From Calothrix sp. PCC 7507 (GTDB lineage: Bacteria; Cyanobacteriota; Cyanobacteriia; Cyanobacteriales; Nostocaceae), in contig NC_019682.1 of NCBI RefSeq assembly GCF_000316575.1, forward strand, positions 4,152,001 to 4,216,000: a stretch of DNA of 64,000 nucleotides. Direction: 5' to 3'. The notes below the pieces were generated by a model, which saw nothing but the letters and a program-made list of their open reading frames with translations, ran no database searches and was not told where the DNA came from. The stretch's first letter is position 1; the number at the start of each line of letters is the position of its first letter. Below are positions 36,615 through 44,502 of the stretch, piece after piece. The translations under genes were made by a program, and so were the position numbers.

Positions 36615-37695
36615 TGTGTTGAAATATTACTTTTAGTAAATCACCTTGACTAAAAGGCTTACTCAAATAGCCGGAGGCTCTGACCATTTTCGCCTTGGCC
36701 CTATCGATTAATCCTGTTTTACCCGTTACCATAATTACAGGTGTGTTCTTAAAATGTGAATGTTTACGCAACAAAGAACATAGCTCATACCCATTCAAAT
36801 TTGGCATCGCCACATCTAATAAAATCAGATCGGGTTTAGTGCGAAGAATTACCATTAAAGCTTTTAAAGAATCTGTAGCTCCGACGACAGCAAATATTTG
36901 TTCATCTAAAAAACTTTTGATAGCATTCAATACGGCTGGACTGTCATCAATACAAAAAATTGTGTAGATTTTTTTGTTAGTAGATTGAGAGGAAAAGCTA
37001 TTGTGAGAATATTGTGTTGCTCTCTGGCTATTAGCACTTGGTAATGGCGTGAGATGTTTTGGTGGCGGTGGCGTTATCCGGGAAAATTGCAATCGCTGTT
37101 CTTGAGTAGCTGGTGACTGCGTTTTGATTGTAGATTGAGATGTCTCATTTTTCAAAGACTGATCTGTGATCCGCCTAGGCTTTTGACACTGTTCCACTAA
37201 TAAGCGGAGATTCAGACGACAGAACTTAGGTAGATCATCCAAAAAGCTTTCGGGAATAAATTCATAACTCCCCTCTTCTATCCTCAGAAACGACTCCAGA
37301 ACTTCTAGTGATAATTGTTCTATTAATACTGCTGCTTGTGAAGGACTAATATAGTTTTGATTAACTAACCAACAAATAGCCAGATAATCGGGATTCGGAA
37401 TTGCTTGATTATCAATACCCGTTTCAAATATCGCCCGCAACTGCTCATTAATTCCTCTAGGAATAGTAGAAACTTGCTGACTCAATCGTTGCAAGTGTCT
37501 GTAAAGTGGTTCAAACATTTGCTCTGAATAGCAAGCATAAATTAGTCTACCTTCTTCAATATATATTGACCAAGATCCCGATGCGCTGAATACTTGCAAA
37601 CACCCAGTAACAGATTTATTAGTTATTCTTTTTAATAAAGATAGAGGTTGTAACTTCTGAAAGAATCTATATCTACTAATAGGAAGTGTCTTCAT
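36607..37695 (-). CDS. PatA/PixG-type response regulator
   Basis: 362 residues with a good ATG at 37695. The N-terminal part is the PATAN/DUF4388 region (LLKRITNKSVTGCLQVFSAS, then IYIEEGRLIYACYSE). A Ser/Gln-rich linker follows, then a C-terminal receiver (about 245-360) with FCIDDSP, the phospho-acceptor Asp in LILLDVAMPNLNGYEL, and SKPFSQGDLL. This order is that of PatA (heterocyst patterning) and PixG (phototaxis). The adjacent CheY-like gene favours the PixG/PilG-type arrangement, but no CheW-like or CheA-like gene is beside it. Confidence 0.88.
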   Translation of the reverse strand: MKTLPISRYRFFQKLQPLSLLKRITNKSVTGCLQVFSASGSWSIYIEEGRLIYACYSEQMFEPLYRHLQRLSQQVSTIPRGINEQLRAIFETGIDNQAIPNPDYLAICWLVNQNYISPSQAAVLIEQLSLEVLESFLRIEEGSYEFIPESFLDDLPKFCRLNLRLLVEQCQKPRRITDQSLKNETSQSTIKTQSPATQEQRLQFSRITPPPPKHLTPLPSANSQRATQYSHNSFSSQSTNKKIYTIFCIDDSPAVLNAIKSFLDEQIFAVVGATDSLKALMVILRTKPDLILLDVAMPNLNGYELCSLLRKHSHFKNTPVIMVTGKTGLIDRAKAKMVRASGYLSKPFSQGDLLKVIFQHIV

Positions 37696-39253
37696 TGGGA
37701 CGGCTCTGAGATAAAATCAATATTTGAAATTGAAATTGCTGGAAACCCTTTCTTAACATCACAGGGATCGGGTTGGAGGTACTTTCAAATCAAGATAACG
37801 GTTCAAATTTGAGTGAGTACGGCCTTTCCCACTCCCAACTCCCCACTCCCTGCTAAACTGTAGTATATTTAACTACAAATTGCGTTTAGTAGCAAAGCCA
37901 CGCTATTGCCAAATACTAAAATGGCTCAACTTGCTGTCAGGAAACAGTATTCCAAAAATCAGATTTATTTTCTGTATCTTTCGCTAATCTAGCTCATCTC
38001 ACAGTAGCGCAAGTGCTATATCTAGACCATCGCCTCTAGCCCCTCATAGGGCTTCTTGGCTGGAGATTGCACTAGTTACTGAAGTGTCAGACAACACGCT
38101 TAAATCAGTGAACAGTTATCAGTGAACAGTTATCAGTCTGTTTACTGTTCACTGATGAAAGTAGAGGGTATCAGTTGCAACCAAGTGTTTTTAGGAGGTA
38201 ATTTATAAAGTAAAAACAAAATTCTAGCAGGGTAATTTAGATGTTGCCAAGGAGAGTAAATTTTACTAACGGTAGAAGTTCTAGTGGCGTAATGTATCAC
38301 CTTAGCCAGTGCATTGACGAAGTGTAACTTTCCCTACAGATTTAAGATTCACCTTATGGTTCAACTTGAAGAATTCCAGAATTTACACAGATTTGAGATT
38401 GTAGAGTTTGATAGGAACAGTTAAGAATAGCCACCTTCTAGCAAAGGCGAGTTAGCAAATAGTTGATGCAGCGATGTCTAACGACAAGCTGCTTCTCTTC
38501 GAGACGCTACGCAAACGCATCTACGCGTGTAGTGAATAGCTACTTGCAGCTAAAGGGTAGATGGTAAGTGAGTGACTTACTAAAATTTAGATTACTATAG
38601 ATTTGCAGAACAAGTTAATAAAAATCTGTAAATTTATGCCAAATAAATAAAGTATTCATGAAAATTATTCAAGAGGATGAATATGTTATTTATGATCCGG
38701 AAATACTAAAAATGTATCGTAATTTGACTTTTGTCATATCTCCGACTTTTTAAGAAAGTTGGGGATATTTAGGACTCTTATTTGATTTGTGAAATACACG
38801 TAGGGTGTGTGACGCCACAACAATACATTGAGTAGAGCAATAGATGATTTTGTAGCGTCGCGCACCGATGATAATTGTGGCTACTCAATTGGTACATTAT
38901 TAATCAGCCAGTCCCTTAGCTAAACCTCATCCATGATGAAACCCGGAGTTTTTTAACGATTCAAATGCGTCATTGCGACGTAAGGAAGCAATCTCAAGGT
39001 CTTTGTGGAAAGCTACAGTTCTCAAGGTAGACGAGGTTTATCTACAAAGCGAGTATAGAGATTGAGAGGACGATCGCCTTATTGAACCAGTAGAGAATAT
39101 GCTTTCAAGGTAAGATAAAACTGAATCCTGCGCGGAATAGCAGAAAATCCTTGATTTTCAACTCGCGCAGGTAGGTTCTGCCTATGTAGCTGCGTCTTTC
39201 AGCCGCCTATCTTCTATTCTAGAAGTATATACAGTCAGTAACTTGAAAAACTC
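37696..39253. other. 1.56-kb stretch without a convincing gene
   Basis: It holds CAGTTAT/CAGTGAA heptamers near 38105-38155, HIP-like GAGACGCTACGC palindromes near 38499, an RNA-type hairpin (38738-38766) and inverted GGGTGTGTGACGC/GCGTCGCGCACC arms at about 38803 and 38855. Two short frames could be peptides: 38241-38327 (MLPRRVNFTNGRSSSGVMYH, then LSQCIDEV), preceded by CAAGGAG-like sequence inside the frame only, and 38658-38753 (MKIIQEDEYVIYDPEILKMY and so on), which ends inside the hairpin. Neither is supported well enough to call. Confidence 0.5.
38738..38766. repeat. RNA-type hairpin (ATCTCCGACTTT / AAAGTTGGGGAT)
   Basis: Arms 38738-38749 and 38755-38766 pair over 12 bp when G-U pairs are allowed (two wobbles), with a TTAAG loop. 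The wobbles suggest the structure is kept at RNA level. It resembles the dispersed CCCCGACTTTTTAAGAAAGT spacer repeat of Nostoc genomes. A weak T-run follows (ATATTT), so terminator function is only possible. Confidence 0.55.
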
Positions 39254-39493
39254 ATGACTAGCAAGGAAGTATTAAGAAGTGTTGCTTCGGAAATTCCACT
39301 ATTTAATAATATTGAACAAAAAGAAACATTTTTGTTCGTGTTGGGAGCGTTATTTTCCCGAATAATTAGTTTAAAAAAAGCGGCAGAAATTATGGATATA
39401 GAGCCTGATGTTTTTCTTGAACTATTAGATTTGATGGGGCTGGAGTTTTCTTTTTTAGCCCCGCAGGATGTTGCAATTGAGAAGCATTGGTAA
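39254..39493 (+). CDS. UPF0175-like antitoxin
   Basis: 79 residues, all alpha and acidic: EKETFLFVLGALFSRIISLKK, then a helix-turn-helix-like AAEIMDIEPDVFLELLDLMG. Proteins of this UPF0175 type are commonly encoded upstream of DUF3368 (PIN-like) genes and serve as the antitoxin and autorepressor. The next gene overlaps or nearly overlaps its stop, which supports a two-gene toxin-antitoxin operon. Function is inferred from this pairing. Confidence 0.78.
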   Translation: MTSKEVLRSVASEIPLFNNIEQKETFLFVLGALFSRIISLKKAAEIMDIEPDVFLELLDLMGLEFSFLAPQDVAIEKHW

Positions 39494-39498
39494 ACTTT

Positions 39499-39981
39499 GT
39501 GAAGATTGTTTTTAACTCTTCTCCATTAATTTTTTTATCACGTCTGGAATTTCTGGATATTTTTCTAGATTCTGATGATGAATTTTACTTACCTAAGTTT
39601 GTTGCCGAAGAAATCAGTGCTAAGTTTGACCACTCTTTTCAGCAGGTGAGAGCGTTGATTGATTCTGACAAAATTTTAGTCAGGAAAATTCAATTAATAT
39701 CCTTAGCGAATAGCTTAAATATGCGATTAGGAAAAGGAGAATCAGAAGCGATTGCTTTAGGTATTGAGTTACAGACAGACTATATAATTTTAGATGACTT
39801 CGCAGCCAGAAAAGAAGCAACTCGACTAGGATTAAACGTTAAGGGAACCTTAGCAGTCATCAAGAAACTTCAGATAGATGGAAAAATCACCATTGATAGC
39901 ACAGAGCAATTGTATCAAGACATCATGGCAATGAATTTCAGAGTCAAGCGATCGCTTTTCGATGCCATTTTTCAAGATTAG
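39499..39981 (+). CDS. DUF3368 PIN-like nuclease (toxin)
   Basis: 160 residues from the GTG at 39499 (VKIVFNSSPLIFLSRLEF), which matches the usual DUF3368 start; a TTG at 39487 would overlap the antitoxin. PIN-fold acidic positions are visible as FNSSPLI (Asn replacing the first Asp), GKGESEAIALGIE and ILDDFAARKEA. Such proteins are predicted metal-dependent RNases. The last residues (RSLFDAIFQD) lie in DNA that is duplicated just downstream. Confidence 0.82.
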   Translation: MKIVFNSSPLIFLSRLEFLDIFLDSDDEFYLPKFVAEEISAKFDHSFQQVRALIDSDKILVRKIQLISLANSLNMRLGKGESEAIALGIELQTDYIILDDFAARKEATRLGLNVKGTLAVIKKLQIDGKITIDSTEQLYQDIMAMNFRVKRSLFDAIFQD

Positions 39982-40150
39982 ATGCAGGGTTGGCGGATCG
40001 CCTAATTATAAAAACTCATTGCCAGCAAAGCAATCTCTGAAAAGAGCGATCGCTCTTGAACACCATTTTTTCAGACTAGATGCAGGGTTCGTCTTTGTTT
40101 AGTGCGATCGCTTAATTATAAAAACTGATTGCCAGCCAAGCAATCTCTGA
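39947..40150. repeat. Tandem duplication of ~95-107 bp covering the toxin gene's 3' end
   Basis: Unit 1 (39947-40041) begins AGCGATCGCTTTTCG inside the toxin gene and includes TAGATGCAGGGTT, AATTATAAAAACT and CAAGCAATCTCTGA-like sequence. Unit 2 (40044-40150) repeats the same order with substitutions and about a 12-bp insertion (CGTCTTTGTTTAGTG). The units abut almost directly. The rest of the spacer to 40307 shows no gene. Confidence 0.8.
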
Positions 40151-40307
40151 TCGCTTTGCTCGCTTTGACAAATAAATCTTTTTGTTTTGCCCATAGCCGC
40201 AAAGAAGACAACAAAACAGCTACTTTTAGCCGAATAATAATGTAGAAAAAGTTTGCAAAAAGTTGCATTGTGGGATTGGGTAGAAGTAAAAACGCAATCC
40301 AAAATAT

Positions 40308-43300
40308 TCACTTAGCTGGCTCTGGTGGTAAACCTAGTTTGGCTCGAAAATCTTTGTCATATTTAGCCTGATCCCAATTTTTAGCAGATTTAACTTGCTC
40401 AGGAGTCATAAACCTGGCAAGGCTGAGGTTGGCATCGTACAGATTGGTATCGCTGAGGTTGGCACTGCTAAGGTTGGCATCGCTGAGGTTGGCACGCCTG
40501 AGGTCGGCACTGCTGAGGTCGGTACTGCTGAGGTTGGCACTGCTAAGGTTGGCATCGCTGAGGTCGGCACTGCTAAGGTTGGCACGGCTGAGGTTGGCAC
40601 GGCTGAGGTTGGCACGGCTGAGGTTGGCACTGCCGAGGTCGGCACTGCCGAGGTCGGCACTGCTGAGGTCGGCATCGCTGAGGTCGGCACCGCTGAGGTT
40701 TGCACTCCTGAGGTCGGCATTAGGAGCAATTAAGTACATTTGTTGCTTAGTAGACTCGAAATTCTCAGGAAACTTAGTTTTATGAGTGTAAGTAGCACCT
40801 TTGAGGTTGACCTTGTTGAGATTGGCATCGCTGAGGTTGGCACTGCTGAGGTTGGCATCGCTGAGGTTGGCATCGCTGAGGTTGGCACTGCTGAGATTGG
40901 CACCCCTGAGGTTGGCAATGCTGAGGTTGGCATCGCTGAGGTTGGCACTGCTGAGGTTGGCACCCCTGAGGTCGGCACCCCTGAGGTCGGCACCCCTGAG
41001 GTCGGCACCCCTGAGGTCGGCATAGCTGAGGTTGGCACCCCTGAGGTAGGCACTGCTGAGGTCGGCACCCCTGAGGTCGGCACCGCCGAGGTTGGCACTG
41101 CTGAGGTTGGCAATGCTGAGGTTGGCAATGCTGAGGTTGGCACGCCTGAGGTCGGCACTGCTGAGGTTGCCATGCCTGAGGTCGGCACTGCTGAGGTCGG
41201 CACTGCTGAGGTCGGCACCACTGAGGTCGGCACTGCTGAGGTCGGCACGGCTGAGGTTGGCACTGCTGAGGTTGGCACGGCTGAGGTTGGCACTGCTGAG
41301 GTTGGCACCGCTGAAATCTTTACTAGTTAGACTCTCACCAGCTTGAACTAGTTTTTCCAGTGCTTGAATTCTTGCGTCACTATCCTTCTTTCCTCTAGCA
41401 GTATCAACAGTTTGCCAAAGTTGGTTTATCCTAATTTGTTTCTCAATAACTATGCCCACATATACTGATAAACCCAGCGGGATAATTAAGAAAACAGCAA
41501 TTGACCGAAAGCGATTATTCCGTCTTTGTCTGACACTTGCTTGAATAAACTTAATAGATAGGTCAGATAATTTTAAGTTTTCAGTCTGTTGCTTGTAAAA
41601 ATCTTCTGCCTCTCTCAACCGCTTTCCATGAAGAAGATAATCCTTAATCCTTCGCCTATCTCGCCATTCAATAGCTGCCGCTTCAATTTTTCGCTTTTGT
41701 CGCAGTATGTCCCGACTTTCCTCAATCCATTTGCGTAATAGCAACCAATGGCGAATCAGTGCTTCATGTGCCACATCTACCACAGCAATTTGATTAGATA
41801 AGGTACTGGTGACAACTAGCTTCTCATCAGCTAACCGTTGAATTATTCTATTAATCACAGCTTCTGGATGCTGCGAACTAACTAAATCTCGTTGCAAAAC
41901 TTGTCTGCGGGTATCTTCTGTTCCTTCTCCCAACTGCGTCAATTCTAAAAAAATCCGCTTTGTTGCTTGCTGTTCTTCAAGTGATAATGACTCATAAACT
42001 TCTGTAGCGCGTGTTTGCAGGGTTCCCCTGACTCCACCTAGTTTGCTATACACAGTTAGGGTTAACCGTTCTTCAGTTCTTTGCTGCCATAGTTCTGTCA
42101 GCGTGTACTGCAACAACGGTAAACTCCCCGGTGAATCTTCTACATCTGCAATCATTTGAGAAACTAATTCCGGTTCTACTGCTAAATTCACCTGTTGCGC
42201 CGGTTTGATAATTGCTGTTTCTAATTCCTCCCGAATCATCGGCGTTACTGTTACTAAATGCTCTTGAATTTTCTTAGCTAGTCCGCCATACTCTTGTTCC
42301 AGACATTTGCCAAAGAAATCAGCTCGCATTGTGATTATTAAGCAGAGTTTATTGTCATCTCGTTGCAAAGCACCTAGCACACATTCAAAAAACTGCTGTC
42401 GTTTTGTAATGTCTTGACATTGAGTAAAAGTTTCCTCAAATTGGTCTACCACTAACACCACGCGCTGAGTTTGTGCAGCAGTAATCAACTGTCCTAAACC
42501 GATTGCGCCTTTGGCAATTAATTCTTCAGCTTTCGCCAATTGAGATGCGCGTTCAATATCTGATAATTCTGATTCTACAAATGCCAGGGCTAAATTTTGT
42601 AAGGGATTAATCCCTGGTCGAAATATTTTTAACTGCCAAGTATCGCTACCTGATAACCTGCGTCCTAACTTTAATTGATAAAGTAAACCTGCTCTGACAA
42701 CACTAGACTTACCACTTCCTGATGCTCCCAACACAGCGAGGAAATTACCCGATCGCACTTTTTCTAATAATTCGTCGGTTAATGCTTTTCTGCCATAAAA
42801 TAAGTTAGCATCTGCTTCGGTGCAATCAAAATAAGACAACCCTTTGTAAGGACAAATAGCTGATACCTGTACTGTGGAGTTAACAACAGAGGAATTCCAT
42901 TTGCGGGTGAGATTAATTGCTTCACCAGAGTTAGCAAAAATTGGACGCTGGGGGAATGGGTGATGTTCTTGATTGAGCAAGTCTACTAAAGTGTAGTTAC
43001 TCACCCAACGGTCTTGTTTGGGTTCCAAACCTTGCAGCAGTGCGGCGGTGAGAACGCTGTGTTGGCTATTAATCTCTTCAAAAGCTACTTCAAAATCACG
43101 AGAAGCCGCAATAAAACACCTGTCTCTGCCTTTACCGCGATCGCCTGGATCTGCCTCTGCAAAATTTAGCACTTCGCCGCTATAGCAGCAATCCAAAATT
43201 ACAATTTGTTGTCTTACTTCGCTTTCTTGCAGCAGTCGCCGCAGCCATTGCAAAGATAATCCCCAATTACCGGCATCGGCGTTGACTTCACTCGTTGCTA

Positions 43301-43616
43301 AAAAGCCTTCCTGAATTCCGATATTTTTCCGTAAACCATGACCAGAAAAATACAGCAATGCTGTGTCTGGCGGCTTCCCATCTGGTTTAAACAATTGAAC
43401 TATGGCTCTTTCTAACTGAGTTAAACTAACTTTAGTTTGCTTACCAATGCGAATTGTCTCATTTTCCTTATCTTTGACAGCAGGTAGGCGCGTTACCTGA
43501 AAATCCCCGTACTTGTCCAAGATTTGGGCTATAGATTCCGCATCTGCAGCAGGCGCGTTGAGACTTCTTAAGCGGTCATACGTATTAATTCCCACCACTA
43601 AAGCGTCTCGACTCAT
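40308..43616 (-). CDS. Caspase-nSTAND ATPase-pentapeptide repeat protein
   Basis: 1102 residues. 1) Caspase/metacaspase-like C14 protease domain (1-245): YFSGHG supplies His93 and LDCCYSG supplies Cys144, so the dyad is intact. 2) nSTAND1-type ATPase after CPYKGLSYFDCTEADANLFY: Walker A GASGSGKSS (Lys303), Walker B LVVDQFEE, followed by a winged-helix/helical region to about 690. 3) One membrane segment, about 703-725 (IAVFLIIPLGLSVYVGIVIE). 4) About 50 pentapeptide repeats (about 765-1070) of the A(D/N)LSS kind, interrupted once by a 37-residue insert (THKTKFPENFESTKQQMYL). 5) A short C-terminal tail. By analogy with STAND immune and death proteins, the repeat part would sense a ligand, the ATPase oligomerise and the caspase act. 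Divergent from the Trypco1-like gene. Confidence 0.93.
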   Translation of the reverse strand: MSRDALVVGINTYDRLRSLNAPAADAESIAQILDKYGDFQVTRLPAVKDKENETIRIGKQTKVSLTQLERAIVQLFKPDGKPPDTALLYFSGHGLRKNIGIQEGFLATSEVNADAGNWGLSLQWLRRLLQESEVRQQIVILDCCYSGEVLNFAEADPGDRGKGRDRCFIAASRDFEVAFEEINSQHSVLTAALLQGLEPKQDRWVSNYTLVDLLNQEHHPFPQRPIFANSGEAINLTRKWNSSVVNSTVQVSAICPYKGLSYFDCTEADANLFYGRKALTDELLEKVRSGNFLAVLGASGSGKSSVVRAGLLYQLKLGRRLSGSDTWQLKIFRPGINPLQNLALAFVESELSDIERASQLAKAEELIAKGAIGLGQLITAAQTQRVVLVVDQFEETFTQCQDITKRQQFFECVLGALQRDDNKLCLIITMRADFFGKCLEQEYGGLAKKIQEHLVTVTPMIREELETAIIKPAQQVNLAVEPELVSQMIADVEDSPGSLPLLQYTLTELWQQRTEERLTLTVYSKLGGVRGTLQTRATEVYESLSLEEQQATKRIFLELTQLGEGTEDTRRQVLQRDLVSSQHPEAVINRIIQRLADEKLVVTSTLSNQIAVVDVAHEALIRHWLLLRKWIEESRDILRQKRKIEAAAIEWRDRRRIKDYLLHGKRLREAEDFYKQQTENLKLSDLSIKFIQASVRQRRNNRFRSIAVFLIIPLGLSVYVGIVIEKQIRINQLWQTVDTARGKKDSDARIQALEKLVQAGESLTSKDFSGANLSSANLSRANLSSANLSRADLSSADLSGADLSSADLSSADLRHGNLSSADLRRANLSIANLSIANLSSANLGGADLRGADLSSAYLRGANLSYADLRGADLRGADLRGADLRGANLSSANLSDANLSIANLRGANLSSANLSDANLSDANLSSANLSDANLNKVNLKGATYTHKTKFPENFESTKQQMYLIAPNADLRSANLSGADLSDADLSSADLGSADLGSANLSRANLSRANLSRANLSSADLSDANLSSANLSSTDLSSADLRRANLSDANLSSANLSDTNLYDANLSLARFMTPEQVKSAKNWDQAKYDKDFRAKLGLPPEPAK
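40413..41321. repeat. 15-bp coding minisatellite (CTGAGGTTGGCACTG)
   Basis: The pentapeptide region is built at DNA level from 15-base units CTGAGGT(T/C)GGCA(C/T)(C/T/G/A)(G/C) with very few changes outside two variable positions. One interruption (about 40725-40805) encodes the 37-residue insert. The near-identity at synonymous sites points to recent amplification or gene conversion. It leaves long open frames on both strands, which I do not treat as genes. Confidence 0.92.
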
Positions 43617-43737
43617 ATTAGTAAGCTTTATGATAGTTTAGTCGCATTATTTCCAGCTTCTACAGAAAATTTACCGTATTTTCCGTAAAAATGGTGTAGT
43701 AATCATTCAAGCAATTGTTTTATCCGAGACTTATCCT
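43617..43737. promoter_or_regulatory. Divergent intergenic region of the caspase/Trypco1-like pair
   Basis: Only 121 bases separate the two start codons, so both promoters must be here. A near-symmetrical TTTACCGTATTTTCCGTAAA (43671-43690) could be an operator; its outer five bases are perfect inverted repeats. I cannot assign -10 or -35 boxes with confidence. Confidence 0.4.
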
Positions 43738-44139
43738 ATGCCGCAACTTACACCTATCCAGTTAGAAGAGGGCATCATTATTTACATTGAAGCCACGGGT
43801 AATGTCGATGCACCGCCAGTTAGTATCGAAGTTTTGCCAGACGGAGAGGAAGAAGCGCTAATTGATAAGGGATGGAATGCTGATGCTGCACAAAAACAGT
43901 TCGTACAAAATTTTCAAGCCATTGAAGGCACAATTAGAGATTATACTGTTTATACGCTGAATGCTTTTAAGAAAATCCCTGTTGCTAATTTTGATAAAGT
44001 TACTCTCGAATCTGGCATTAAAATCGGTGGTGAGGCGGGTATACCTTACGTAACTAAAGGCACGGCTGAGAGTAATCTTAAGGTAACAATGGAGTGTTCA
44101 TTTCCTAACCAGCCGGAAAAGAAAACTCAGCCATCATGA
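43738..44139 (+). CDS. Trypco1-like (CU044_2847 family) small protein
   Basis: 133 residues. It starts with strands IQLEEGIIIYIEATGNVDAP and continues SIEVLPDGEEEALIDKGWN, a helix around AAQKQFVQNFQAIEGTIRDY, then VANFDKVTLESGIKIGGEAG and TAESNLKVTMECSF. The VTLESGIKIGGEAG, then G(T)AESNLKV end is the hallmark of the trypsin-co-occurring domain 1 family, small proteins encoded next to trypsin-like or caspase-like protease effectors in predicted conflict systems. No signal peptide. Its head-to-head position with the caspase-nSTAND gene fits that pattern and suggests a target, sensor or adaptor role. The family assignment is from recognition and is not proven here. Confidence 0.8.
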   Translation: MPQLTPIQLEEGIIIYIEATGNVDAPPVSIEVLPDGEEEALIDKGWNADAAQKQFVQNFQAIEGTIRDYTVYTLNAFKKIPVANFDKVTLESGIKIGGEAGIPYVTKGTAESNLKVTMECSFPNQPEKKTQPS

Positions 44140-44186
44140 GTTAAAGTATCAACGCCCTTAAAATAGTTATGTCTTGTCTTTAGGTG

Positions 44187-44346
44187 GTAACGACAAAAAC
44201 TTCATTCCTAACGACAGAACTTAGTGTCGTAACGACAACAACTTCATTCCTAACGACAAAACTTAGTGTCGTAACGACAACAACTTCATTCCTAACGACA
44301 AAACTTAGTGTCGTAACGACAACAACTTTATTCCTAACGACATCTT
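44187..44346. repeat. 42-bp tandem repeat, about 3.8 copies
   Basis: Units start at 44187, 44229, 44271 and 44313. Each contains GTAACGACAACAACTTCATT, then CCTAACGACAAAACTTAGTGTC; the inner two are identical or nearly so. The junction GTCGTAACGAC is almost palindromic and TAACGACA recurs twice per unit, so the unit may itself be an old ~21-bp duplication. The open frame it creates (VVTTTTSFLTTKLS) has no start context and is not a gene. Confidence 0.92.
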
Positions 44347-44502
44347 GTTGTGAAATTGCGATCGCTTAACCTAATTAAGAAAAAATAGAGGGTGTATCTT
44401 GCGTTTATATCGCCTGATTACTCAATCTCGTCGTTAATCTTGAGCTGATTCTCCCTTGGTAGAACAGGGTTCGTTAAAATTGACAATACCACTTGTGAAA
44501 TA

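Noticed and set aside
40395-41346. Several long open frames on both strands across the pentapeptide region
   Set aside because: They arise from the 15-bp coding repeat, give only monotonous repeat peptides, and lie fully within the 1102-residue gene.
44187-44346. Possible CRISPR array
   Set aside because: Units are contiguous 42-mers with no variable spacers, and no cas gene is nearby.
44184-44369. 61-residue Thr-rich open frame
   Set aside because: It is a reading of the 42-bp tandem repeat with no ribosome site and no gene-like composition.
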